Shown here: one piece after another, positions 8,295 to 15,766 of the stretch
Numbering within the stretch: position 1 is the first letter of the stretch
Layout: each line of letters starts with the position of its first letter
Assembly: GCF_000310205.1 (NCBI RefSeq)
Contig: NZ_AMXE01000020.1
Coordinates: 1-49,140 of the forward strand
Direction of reading: 5' to 3'
Source: Thauera linaloolentis 47Lol = DSM 12138
GTDB lineage: Bacteria > Pseudomonadota > Gammaproteobacteria > Burkholderiales > Rhodocyclaceae
DNA length: 49,140 bases
Position numbers and translations under genes: made by a program
Notes under the pieces: model-generated
The model's database searches: none
Told to the model about the DNA's origin: nothing
The model's input: only the letters and a program-made list of their open reading frames with translations

Positions 8295-9677
8295 GTGTCC
8301 GTATGGGATTTCATCAGGATGAATCTTCTTCGCGGCGGTTCCAGCGCATCGCAGTCCGACCCCGCAGGCTTGGTGGGCGCTTCCCGTACGGGCGGGGGCG
8401 GCATGCCCACCGAGCCGGAGATCGCCGCGCTGCGCACGGATCCGGCCCGCCTGCTGCAATTTCGCTGGCTGTCGGTCGCCGCCATGGTGGCGATGGCCGT
8501 GCTCGTGTTTCCCGTGCTTGCTCCTGGGCATCCCGCGCAGCCCCTGCTGGCGGTGGCGCTGGTCCTGGCGGCGGTGAACCTGGCCCTGCTGGCCGGCCTG
8601 GCGCGCTGGCTCGACGGGCGTGGCGGCGCCTTCGTGCAGCTGCTGCTCGACCTGCTGGGCTGGGGAGCTTTCCTGTTCTACGGCGGCGGCGTCACCAATC
8701 CGGCGATCTCGTTGCTGCTGCCGGTCGTGGCGGTGGGCGCCTCGATCCTGCCCGCGCGCCAGGCCTGGGCGCTGGCGGCGGCCGCGATCGGCGTCTATGC
8801 GGTGTTGTGGGAGTTTCATCATCCGGTGCGTCTCGCCGATGCCGCCGCGGCGATGCACTGGCACCTCGCCGGCATGTCGATCAGCTTCGCGCTCGCCGCG
8901 GTGACCGTGGTGTGGTTCATCGCCCGGCTCAATGCCGAGCTGGCGAAAGGTGCGGCGGCGCTTGCCGAGGCCCGCTCCGCGCGCGCCCGCGACGCCCACG
9001 TCGTCGCCCTTGGCAGCCTTGCGGCTGGCGCGGCGCACCGGCTGGGCACGCCGCTCGGCACGCTCCGCATCCTGGCGGACGAACTGGCGCGGCGGGACGG
9101 CCTGGACGGCGAAATGCGCGAAGACCTCGGCCTGATGCGGGAGCAGCTCGATCATTGCCGCGAGATACTCAACAGCCTGACGCGCGAGGCCGGTCAGCAG
9201 CGCGCCGAAGGCGGCGGGGCAGAATTCGCCGGGCCATGGCTGCGCGCCGCGGCGGCGCGCTGGCAGCGCCTGCGCCCGGAAGCCGGCTTGCGCCTGGAGA
9301 TCTCCCCCGAGCTGTCGGCGCACAGTCTCGTTGCCGACGCGAGCCTGGCCGAGGCGCTGCAGAATCTCATCGACAATGCGGCCAATGCCAACGCGGCGGC
9401 GGGCCGCGCCGGCACAGCGGTGGAGGTGCGCGCAGCGCTGGACGACGGCGGAATGCTGCGGATCGACGTGCTGGACAGCGGCTCGGGCATCGCGGAAGGG
9501 CGGCTCGCGGCGGCGCGCCATGCGCCGCTCGGCAGCCACGCCGAAGGCATGGGGGTCGGGCTGATGCTGGCGCATGCGGCGGTCGAGCATCACGGCGGCC
9601 AGCTGGATTTCCTCTCGCGCCCCGGTGGCGGCACCATTGCACGCATTGCCGTCCCGCTGCGTCCCGCTGGCGCATGA
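8295..9677 (+). CDS. regB: RegB/PrrB/RoxS-family redox sensor histidine kinase
   Basis: Membrane sensor kinase (460 aa from the GTG at 8295; ATGs at 8319 and 8403 are alternatives and the start is unsure). Six hydrophobic segments occupy roughly residues 55-210 and include GGGVTNP, the conserved quinone-associated motif of RegB. The H-box is AAHRLGTPLGTL with His248. Cys288 lies exactly 40 residues after it, the same spacing as His225 to the redox-active Cys265 of Rhodobacter capsulatus RegB. The ATPase domain has N-box NLIDNAANAN and G-boxes DSGSGI and GMGVGLML. RegB homologues respond to quinone redox state and oxygen. The stop is embedded in ATGA, although the cognate regA now lies 3.8 kb downstream. 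Confidence 0.92.
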   Translation: MSVWDFIRMNLLRGGSSASQSDPAGLVGASRTGGGGMPTEPEIAALRTDPARLLQFRWLSVAAMVAMAVLVFPVLAPGHPAQPLLAVALVLAAVNLALLAGLARWLDGRGGAFVQLLLDLLGWGAFLFYGGGVTNPAISLLLPVVAVGASILPARQAWALAAAAIGVYAVLWEFHHPVRLADAAAAMHWHLAGMSISFALAAVTVVWFIARLNAELAKGAAALAEARSARARDAHVVALGSLAAGAAHRLGTPLGTLRILADELARRDGLDGEMREDLGLMREQLDHCREILNSLTREAGQQRAEGGGAEFAGPWLRAAAARWQRLRPEAGLRLEISPELSAHSLVADASLAEALQNLIDNAANANAAAGRAGTAVEVRAALDDGGMLRIDVLDSGSGIAEGRLAAARHAPLGSHAEGMGVGLMLAHAAVEHHGGQLDFLSRPGGGTIARIAVPLRPAGA

Positions 9678-9701
9678 GTCCGGTGCGTCCCCGCTGCTGC
9701 C

Positions 9702-10643
9702 TCACGGCGCGGCGTGCGGCGGGAGTGGCGTGAAGTCCCGGCGTTCGGCGATGAAGGAGGGGCGTGGCGGCAGGCCGCAGAAAGGCGCGGCCGGCGTGTT
9801 GTGCACGCTGTTGTAGACGAAGAAGACGTTGCTGCGCGGCAGCGGCGTGATGTTGGAGTTCGAGCCGTGCATCACGTTGCAGTCGAAGAAGGTCACCGAG
9901 CCGGCCGGGCCGGTGGGCGCGACGATGCCGAACTCTTCGACCAGCCGCATCAGGCTGGCGTCGTCGGGCACGCCCACTTCCTGGCGTCTGAGCGAGGCGA
10001 GGTAGTGCGCCTGCGGCGTCGCGCCGACGCACGAGATGTAGCGCTGGTGCGAGCCGGGAATGATCATCAGTGGCCCGTTGTGCGGCGTGTTGGGCGTCAG
10101 GCTCACCGAGCAGCTCACCATCCGCATCGCCGGAATGCCGTCCTCCATGTGCCAGGTCTCGAAGTCTGAGTGCCAGTAGAACTCCTTGCCGCGAAAGCCG
10201 CTCTTGTAGTTGATGCGCGACTGGTGCAGATAGACCTCGCTGCCGAGCAACTGGCGGGCGATCGCCACCAGCCGGGGATAGGCGCACAGCCGGCGCAGCA
10301 CGGCGCTGCGTCTGTGGACTTCGAACAGCGAGCGCAGCTCGCCGCTGCCGGGTTCGATGATGGCTTCCGCGGCGTGCCTGACGGTTTCGTCGCGGCGCAG
10401 CGCGTCGAGCTCGCCGAGGCAGGCGCCGAGCTCGTCGGCGCCGATCAACTGGTCGAAAGTCAGATAGCCGTTGTCGCGGTAGAAGCGCAGCTCGGTTTCG
10501 CTCAGCGGGCCGTCGCCGGCGTGGCCATGGACCACCGGGTCCTGGCGGTCGGCGATGCGCGGCTCCGGCCAGAAGCGGGACGGATAGCGGTCGTCGTCGC
10601 GCGGCCGGGCATGCGCCGCCCGTGGTGGCAGTGTCGTCGTCAT
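9702..10643 (-). CDS. ectD: EctD, ectoine hydroxylase
   Basis: Fe(II)/2-oxoglutarate dioxygenase converting ectoine to 5-hydroxyectoine (313 aa). The iron ligands are seen in FYWHSDFETWH (HxD) and in DCNVMHGSNSN (distal His). The signature region around the HxD motif and the SPGSHQ-like IIPGSHQRYIS are typical of EctD rather than of general PhyH proteins. The start at 10643 has GAGGAG six bases upstream. It is the last gene of ectABCD, 13 bases after ectC, and its stop lies 24 bases from the end of the convergent regB. Confidence 0.95.
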   Translation of the reverse strand: MTTTLPPRAAHARPRDDDRYPSRFWPEPRIADRQDPVVHGHAGDGPLSETELRFYRDNGYLTFDQLIGADELGACLGELDALRRDETVRHAAEAIIEPGSGELRSLFEVHRRSAVLRRLCAYPRLVAIARQLLGSEVYLHQSRINYKSGFRGKEFYWHSDFETWHMEDGIPAMRMVSCSVSLTPNTPHNGPLMIIPGSHQRYISCVGATPQAHYLASLRRQEVGVPDDASLMRLVEEFGIVAPTGPAGSVTFFDCNVMHGSNSNITPLPRSNVFFVYNSVHNTPAAPFCGLPPRPSFIAERRDFTPLPPHAAP

Positions 10644-10656
10644 GACGTGCTCCTCT

Positions 10657-11046
10657 TCAGTCGGCCAGGACGTAGGCGCCGCCTGCGTCATGCACCTCGC
10701 GCCCGGTCAGCGGCGGGTTGAAGACGCACACCATGCGCATGTTCACGCCCTTATTGGCGCGCAGGATGTGGCGGTCGTGGGCGTCGAGGGCGTACAGCGT
10801 GCCCGGCCGGATGGGGTGGGTGAGGCCGGTGGCGAGATCGGTGATCTCGCCCTCGCCGTCGATGCAATAGACGGTTTCGAGATGGTTGCGGTATTCCATC
10901 TCGAGTTCGGCGCCGGCCTTGATGATGGTGTCGTTGACCGAGTAGCCCATGCCATCCTGCTTGTAGATGAGGCGGCGGCTGGTCCAGCCTTCGGTGTCGA
11001 CGTCGGCCGCGGTGCCGATGATGTCGTCGAGATGTTTCACGATCAT
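10657..11046 (-). CDS. ectC: EctC, L-ectoine synthase
   Basis: Cupin enzyme (129 aa) that cyclises N-gamma-acetyl-diaminobutyrate to ectoine. The start [12 protein letters not shown] at 11046 is typical of the family, as are [37 protein letters not shown] and the C-terminal [14 protein letters not shown]. Length equals that of characterised EctC. The frame is open upstream but the added residues do not match the family. It lies 47 bases after ectB. Confidence 0.96.
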   Translation of the reverse strand: MIVKHLDDIIGTAADVDTEGWTSRRLIYKQDGMGYSVNDTIIKAGAELEMEYRNHLETVYCIDGEGEITDLATGLTHPIRPGTLYALDAHDRHILRANKGVNMRMVCVFNPPLTGREVHDAGGAYVLAD

Positions 11047-11093
11047 GATTCGAGCCCTCGATGTGCTTGGGGTGGAAAAGGTGATGCGGCGCC

Positions 11094-12362
11094 TCAGGCG
11101 ACCTGGCCGATTTCTGCGGCGAGCGTGGCGGCGAGCGCGGCGTCTATCGTGTCCAGCCCTTTCGTCAGCGTTGCCTCGTCCATGGTCAGGCTGGGCAGCA
11201 GCTTCAGAACCTGGCCGTCGATGCCGGCGGTCTCGATGATCAGTCCACGCTCGAAGCAAGCCTGGGAGACGCGGCCGGCAAGTCCGGGGTCGCCGAACTC
11301 GACCCCCTGGATCAGGCCGCGGCCGCGCACCGCGCCTTCGACACCGTGCGACTTCAGCATGCGTTGCAGGTGCTTGTGCACCCGTTCACCCTTGTGCTCC
11401 ACCGCGCGGTTCAGGCGGTCGTCCTGCCAGTAGTGTTCCAGCGCCGCGGTTGCGGTGACGAAGGCGGGGCAGTGGCCGCGGAAGGTGCCGTTGTGCTCGC
11501 CCGGCGCCCATTGGTCGAGGTCCGGCCGGATCAGCACCAGCGCGAGTGGCAGGCCGTAGCCGGACAGCGACTTCGACAGCGTCACGATGTCGGGTTCGAT
11601 GCCGGCTTCTTCGAAGCTGAAGAAGCCGCCGACGCGTCCGCAGCCGACCTGGATGTCATCGACGATGAGGACGATGCCGTTGTTCCGGGTGATCCGGCGC
11701 AGGCGGCGCAGCCATTCGGCGCTGGCGACGTTGACGCCGCCTTCCGCCTGTACCGTCTCGACGATGACCGCTGCCGGCACTTCCATGCCGCTGCCGTTGT
11801 CGAGCAGCATCGCCTCGAAGTAGTCGAGGGTATCGACGTCGCTGCCGAGATAGCCGTCGAAGGGGACGGAGGAGGCGTGCGACAGCGGCACGCCGGCGCC
11901 GGCGCGCTTGAAGCCGTTGCCGGTCACTGCCAGCGAGCCCAGCGTCATGCCGTGGAAGGCGTTGGTGAAGCTCACCACCTGTTCGCGGCCGGTGACCTTG
12001 CGCGCAAGCTTCAAGGCGGCCTCGACCGCGTTCGTGCCGGTGGGGCCGGGGAACTGGAGCTTGTACGACAGGCCGCGCGGCGCCAGGATCAAATCGTGGA
12101 AGCGTTCGATGAAGCGCGCCTTCGCCGTGCTGTACATGTCGAGCGTATGGGTGATGCCGTCGGCCGCCAGGTAGTCGGTCAGCGCGCGTTTGATGGGTTC
12201 GGGGTTGTGGCCGTAGTTGAGCACGCCGGCGCCGCAGAAGAAATCGAGATAGCGCCGGCCACGCTGGTCGGTCATCCAGGCGCCTTTGGCCGTGGTGAAT
12301 ACTGCGGGGAAATTGCGGCAATAGCCGCGGACCTCGGATTCGTGTCGTTCGAAGACGTTCAT
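11094..12362 (-). CDS. ectB: EctB, diaminobutyrate-2-oxoglutarate transaminase
   Basis: PLP-dependent class III aminotransferase (422 aa) making L-2,4-diaminobutyrate from aspartate semialdehyde. It starts [16 protein letters not shown], typical of EctB. Recognisable elements are [18 protein letters not shown], the PLP-binding [11 protein letters not shown] and the Schiff-base Lys in [11 protein letters not shown] near residue 270. An AGGAGG-like ribosome site (CAAGGAGGAGTCTG) precedes the ATG. It is the second gene of the operon, about 100 bases after ectA. Confidence 0.96.
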   Translation of the reverse strand: MNVFERHESEVRGYCRNFPAVFTTAKGAWMTDQRGRRYLDFFCGAGVLNYGHNPEPIKRALTDYLAADGITHTLDMYSTAKARFIERFHDLILAPRGLSYKLQFPGPTGTNAVEAALKLARKVTGREQVVSFTNAFHGMTLGSLAVTGNGFKRAGAGVPLSHASSVPFDGYLGSDVDTLDYFEAMLLDNGSGMEVPAAVIVETVQAEGGVNVASAEWLRRLRRITRNNGIVLIVDDIQVGCGRVGGFFSFEEAGIEPDIVTLSKSLSGYGLPLALVLIRPDLDQWAPGEHNGTFRGHCPAFVTATAALEHYWQDDRLNRAVEHKGERVHKHLQRMLKSHGVEGAVRGRGLIQGVEFGDPGLAGRVSQACFERGLIIETAGIDGQVLKLLPSLTMDEATLTKGLDTIDAALAATLAAEIGQVA

Positions 12363-12462
12363 CAGACTCCTCCTTGTAATGGTCGAGTGGTGACATCAGC
12401 CGGTGGCACCGACTGATGGCGTTGGCAAAGCGCTTGGCGAGCGCCGTCCCCGGCGCAGAGGC

Positions 12463-12990
12463 TCAGGGCGCCGAGCCGTCGAGCGGACCGATGCGGTACA
12501 GGGGTTCCGCAGGGTGCGGACAGGGGAACATGTCCGCTGTGAACAGCGGCGAGACTGCGCAGTCCGTGCCGCAGTCGCGGGCGAAGCGGCGGAACAGCGC
12601 CTGTGAAGCCGTGTTGTCGTCGGCGACGGTGGCGGTGACCCACCTGCAGCCGCGATTGGCCGGCAGCGCGCTCCATTCCTGCAGCAGCTTCAGCCCCAGG
12701 CCCTGGCCGCGGTGTTCCGGCAGGACGCCGATTTGCCATACGAAGGCCGTGTCGGTCTGGCGCGGCGGGTGGTAGCCGACGACGGCGCCGACCATGCGGC
12801 CGTCGTGTTCGGCGACCAGGCAGGTGTCGCCGAAATCGGCTGCGAACAGGAGGTAGAAATAGGCTGAATTGAGTTCCAGCGCGCCCGTGGCTCCGACCAG
12901 CCGCCACAGGGCGGCGCCGTCGTCGGGGCGTGCGGGCCGGAAATGAAGGGGACGGGAAATGCTCGGCTTACGTCGGTCCGTGTCGTTCAT
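12463..12990 (-). CDS. ectA: EctA, diaminobutyrate acetyltransferase
   Basis: GNAT-fold acetyltransferase (175 aa from the ATG at 12990) that makes N-gamma-acetyl-diaminobutyrate. Family hallmarks are FRPARPDDGAALWRLV, LELNSAYFYLLFAADF, the acetyl-CoA loop VLPEHRGQGLGLKLL and ADDNTASQALFRRFA. No clear Shine-Dalgarno precedes this ATG, and the frame stays open to 13092, so a start slightly upstream cannot be excluded. It is the first gene of ectABCD; neither an ectR nor an aspartokinase gene is adjacent. Confidence 0.93.
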   Translation of the reverse strand: MNDTDRRKPSISRPLHFRPARPDDGAALWRLVGATGALELNSAYFYLLFAADFGDTCLVAEHDGRMVGAVVGYHPPRQTDTAFVWQIGVLPEHRGQGLGLKLLQEWSALPANRGCRWVTATVADDNTASQALFRRFARDCGTDCAVSPLFTADMFPCPHPAEPLYRIGPLDGSAP

Positions 12991-13050
12991 GCCATGGGTT
13001 GTTTGTCGGTGGTGCGGCGTTTGCCATCGGATGGCGAGCGGCACACCAAG

Positions 13051-13088
13051 CCGGCGGGCGTCGCCTGCCGGCCGGCCCCGAAGGGCCT
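13051..13088 (-). ncRNA. Structured leader of the ect operon (two hairpins)
   Basis: In the minus-strand RNA a GGCCC-UUCG-GGGCC hairpin (13088-13075) with the very stable cUUCGg tetraloop is followed at once by a second hairpin with six-base GCCGGC arms (13073-13051). Both lie 60-100 bases before the ectA ATG, inside an untranslated leader of about 210 bases. A role in mRNA stability or translation is inference. Confidence 0.5.
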
Positions 13089-13207
13089 GCAAAGGAACTC
13101 AAGCGACGCTCAGGCCGTTGAATGAACCCGACCTGACCGGCTGCCGGCCGCGGATCGGGCGAAGAATCACGAAGGATTCGCCGGGAGGTGAATGCGTGTT
13201 CGTATAA

Positions 13208-13237
13208 ATTATATTGCGACAAATATAATTTGTGCAA
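13208..13237 (-). promoter_or_regulatory. ectABCD promoter with embedded palindromic operator
   Basis: Minus strand: -35 TTGCAC (13237-13232), an 18-base spacer and a perfect TATAAT -10 (13213-13208). Inside the spacer sits a perfect palindrome, ACAAAT-ATA-ATTTGT (13219-13233), placed to block or twist the promoter if bound. The stretch is AT-rich in a GC-rich region. The regulator is unknown; EctR-type MarR proteins are one possibility, but none is encoded nearby. Confidence 0.75.
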
Positions 13238-13380
13238 GCGCTCATGCAGTGTTTATACAGATGGAGCCTCGCGTCCGGTGCGTGCATGGGGGCTTCTGCG
13301 GATGGCCTGGGCCTGCATTGACCGGGGTTTTGCGTGGGCGGGTCCTCCATCGCGCGGTGCCGTATCGGTCCGGCGCGGGG

Positions 13381-13455
13381 TCGGATTTCCTTTCGTGTCC
13401 GGGAGGTGGCAACATTGCGCGCTCCGCCGTCCCGCTGCATCAGCCTGCCGCATGA
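13381..13455 (+). pseudogene. Remnant of the 3' end of a second regB copy
   Basis: Read in the frame ending at the TGA 13453-13455, this encodes DFLSCPGGGNIARSAVPL and a few more residues. That matches the C-terminus of the intact kinase, DFLSRPGGGTIARIAVPL, followed in both cases by a five-residue tail and stop. The DNA aligns without gaps over about 75 bases at roughly 78 percent identity by eye with 9605-9679. Weaker similarity may begin near 13345. The stop overlaps the regA ATG as ATGA, exactly as the stop of intact regB does at 9674-9677. Confidence 0.8.
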
Positions 13456-13994
13456 ATTCCGAACACGCCCCGACCCTGCTCGTCGTCGATGACGACCCCG
13501 CCTTCAATCGCGTGCTGGCGCGCGCGCTCGCGCAGCGCGGCTTCGACACCTATGGCGCCACCGACTGTGAAGGCGCGCTCGAACTGGCGCAGGATCATTC
13601 GCCCGAGTTCATCGTGCTCGACCTCAACATCGGCGGCGAATCCGGCCTCAAGCTCATCCGCCCGCTGCTCGACGCCAGTCCCGGCGCGCGCATCCTGGTG
13701 CTGACCGGCTATGCCAGCATCGCCACCGCCGTGGATGCGGTGAAGCTCGGCGCCGTCCAGTACCTGGCCAAGCCGGCCGACGTGGATGCCATCATCAAGG
13801 CCTTGCAGGCCGAGGACGTCGTCATCGACGAACGTGCGCCCGAGGCGCCGATGTCGGTCGACCGCCTCGAATGGGAGCACATCCAGCGCGTGCTCGCCGG
13901 GCACGACGGCAACATCTCGGCGACCGCGAGGGCGTTGCAGATGCACCGCCGCACGCTGCAGCGCAAGCTCGCCCGCCCGCCGGGCGGCACCTGA
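13452..13994 (+). CDS. regA: RegA/PrrA/ActR-family response regulator
   Basis: Two-component response regulator (180 aa) partnering RegB. The receiver domain has acidic pocket DDD (residues 13-15), phospho-accepting Asp57 in VLDLNIGG, Thr and Ala at LTGYAS, and the conserved Lys in YLAKPAD. After a short Pro-rich linker comes a Fis-type helix-turn-helix (HIQRVLAGHDGNISATARALQMHRRTLQRKL) typical of RegA. The start at 13452 (MNSEHAPT) overlaps the stop of the regB remnant; upstream extension of the frame is not RegA-like. In related bacteria RegA controls respiration, denitrification and carbon fixation genes; its targets here are not visible. Confidence 0.93.
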   Translation: MNSEHAPTLLVVDDDPAFNRVLARALAQRGFDTYGATDCEGALELAQDHSPEFIVLDLNIGGESGLKLIRPLLDASPGARILVLTGYASIATAVDAVKLGAVQYLAKPADVDAIIKALQAEDVVIDERAPEAPMSVDRLEWEHIQRVLAGHDGNISATARALQMHRRTLQRKLARPPGGT

Positions 13995-14007
13995 GCGTGC
14001 GCCGTCC

Positions 14008-14901
14008 GTGACCGCCGCACGCCATCCGCTGGAGGCGGATCTGTTCCTGTTGCTGGCCACGCTGGCGGCCGCGGCGGGCTGGATCTTCTCCAAGGAAGCG
14101 CTCGCCGGGCTGCCGCCCCTGCTGTTCGTCGGTAGCCGTTTCCTGCTGGCGGGCGTGGCGCTGGCCGTGTTCGGCTGGCCGCAGCTGCGCGTGCTCGGGC
14201 GCAGGGGCTGGCGGGGCGCGCTGATGGTCGGCGCCCTGTTCGCACTGGCGATGGCGTTCTGGATCAGCGGCCTGCAGCATGCCAGGCACATCGGCGAGGG
14301 GGCGTTCATCGCCAGCCTGGGGGTCGTGCTCGTTCCCCTGGTCGGCCGCCTGTTCTTCGGCGAGCGGCCGCCGCGCATGGTCTGGGTGTCGATGCCGCTG
14401 GCGCTGGTGGGCTTCGCCTGCCTGTCGCTGGAGCACGGCTTCCGCGTCGAGCCCGGGCAGTGGTTCTTCGTTGCGGCGGCGGCGGTCTTCGCGGTGCTGA
14501 TCAACCTCAACGGCCGTGTCGTGCACGACGTTCCGGCGCTGGCGCTGAGCACCGTGCAGGTGACGACGGTCGGGGTGCTGATGCTGCCGTTGTCGGCCGC
14601 GCTGGAAACCTGGCCCGGCGCGGTGCAGGCGCCGGTGCTGGGCTGGCTGCTGGGCAGCGCCCTGTTCGCCACCACGCTGCGTTTTTTCGCCCAGCTCCAT
14701 GGGCAGAGCCTGACCACGCCCAGCCACGCCGCAGTCATCCTGATGCTGGAGCCGATGTGGACCGCGCTTGCCGCCGCGTGGTGGTTCGGCGAGCGCATGG
14801 GCGCGCTGCAGTTCTTCGGCTGTACGCTGATCTTCTCGGCCCTCGTGCTCAGCCGCTGGCGGGTGGTGCGGGACGTGCTGAGGATGCTGGCGGGGCGCTG
14901 A
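14008..14901 (+). CDS. EamA/DMT-superfamily permease
   Basis: Inner-membrane protein of about 297 aa with ten hydrophobic segments in two EamA halves (FLLLATLAAAAGWIFSKEAL at the start, ILMLEPMWTALAAAWWFGERM in the last third). The latter is the usual EamA signature of a late helix. The best start is the GTG at 14008, 13 bases after the regA stop; no in-frame ATG lies nearby. Substrate cannot be told; amino-acid or metabolite export is typical of the family. It may be co-transcribed with regA. Confidence 0.85.
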   Translation: MTAARHPLEADLFLLLATLAAAAGWIFSKEALAGLPPLLFVGSRFLLAGVALAVFGWPQLRVLGRRGWRGALMVGALFALAMAFWISGLQHARHIGEGAFIASLGVVLVPLVGRLFFGERPPRMVWVSMPLALVGFACLSLEHGFRVEPGQWFFVAAAAVFAVLINLNGRVVHDVPALALSTVQVTTVGVLMLPLSAALETWPGAVQAPVLGWLLGSALFATTLRFFAQLHGQSLTTPSHAAVILMLEPMWTALAAAWWFGERMGALQFFGCTLIFSALVLSRWRVVRDVLRMLAGR

Positions 14902-14924
14902 GGGGCAGGGGAGTCTTGCATGCG

Positions 14925-15180
14925 CCGGCCGCCGCCAGGGGCGTTCCAGCGGCCGCGGCCCGGGCCCCTCGCCTCCCAGCGTGTCCTCCGGATTGCGTAG
15001 CGGGCATTCGTTCAGCGACGGGTAGCCGCAGCCGATGCAACTGTCGAGCATGTTGCGCAGGCGTGCCAGGCGCTTGATGCGGGCGTCGAGATCCTCGCGC
15101 CACCTTGATGACCGCGATGTAGCGCAGCGCCACCGCGGGAAAGCGCCGCGGGTTTCCGCGGCGCGGCGAATGGCGACGGC
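14925..15180 (-). pseudogene. soxR: Decayed soxR (redox-sensing MerR-family regulator)
   Basis: Two SoxR segments in different frames are joined near 15098. The upstream one reads RRFPAVALRYIAVIKVA (middle of the DNA-binding domain). The downstream one reads REDLDARIKRLARLRNMLD, then CIGCGYPSLNECPLRNPEDTLGGEG, the C-terminal 2Fe-2S region. About 40 residues are missing between them, the N-terminal helix-turn-helix is not found, the third cluster cysteine is Tyr (CIGCGY instead of CIGCGC), and no stop follows where SoxR ends. The gene is therefore non-functional. Ends are approximate. Confidence 0.8.
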
Positions 15181-15766
15181 GATGCGCGATGCAATTCGTC
15201 CCCGGCCCGGATATTCAATAGGGCCGAAGGCCGGAGCCCATTGTCGGGATGATTGCTTATGATCGGCACATCGGGAAAGTCAATTCAGATATCGATGCGC
15301 GGCTTTTTACGTCGGGGTGCAATCCTCAATTGCGGCCGCCAGTGTCCAGCCGGGCCGAATCCCGTGCGCCGCACCGTCCCACCCGCCGCTCCGATACCGA
15401 AATCAATTGCGATCCGGGGTGGGTGCGCCGGGGTGACTGTTGTCCGAAACTGTATCTGCGGGCCGTCATGTTGCACTGCAGTTCTGTCCTAAGATCGCCT
15501 CCACTCAACGGGCGAACTCCCTCTTCTCCGTATTTTCGGAATGGCCGCCTGGTGGATGCGAAGTGTTTCCATCAGCGGCTCTTTTTTTCGGATGGCAATG
15601 GGGAGATTGAAATAATCGGAAGGCACGGGCGTGATTCGAGGACGCGGTGCGCCGATTGCCCCGAATGAGTGTGTGACCAGGCAGGAGACAACGGATGGAT
15701 GGCAATGGGCAGGACGCCGTACTTTCCGTGTTTTGAATAAAACAGAAAAAATAGAATCAGGAGGAT
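15181..15766 (+). other. Non-coding upstream region of the alcohol dehydrogenase gene
   Basis: About 590 bases with no convincing gene and lower GC than its neighbours, especially 15700-15760. It holds the direct-repeat element at 15431-15457 and, at its end, the AGGAGG ribosome site at 15759-15764. I see no clear sigma-70 or sigma-54 promoter; the region may also contain the lost 5' part of the soxR pseudogene beyond recognition. Confidence 0.6.
15431..15457 (+). promoter_or_regulatory. Direct-repeat operator upstream of the PQQ dehydrogenase (MocR-site candidate)
   Basis: GGGT, then ACTGTT (15436-15441), seven bases including CCG, then ACTGTATCT (15449-15457); the repeat units start 13 bases apart. 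The same arrangement and most of the intervening bases recur at 21876-21902 beside the mocR gene. MocR regulators of the TauR, GabR and PdxR type bind direct repeats, so this is a likely target. It lies about 310 bases before the start codon. Confidence 0.7.

Noticed and set aside
9674-9733. Remnant of a regA start after intact regB
   Set aside because: The ATGA is present, but the following bases diverge from regA after a few codons; similarity is not better than chance.
13188-13451. Upstream extension of the regA frame
   Set aside because: It covers the ect promoter and regB remnant and encodes no RegA-like sequence; the family start fits 13452.
15249-15668. A 139-codon open frame before the alcohol dehydrogenase
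   Set aside because: No ribosome site, no motif, low-complexity Arg/Pro/Ser composition, and it covers the operator region; best treated as non-coding.
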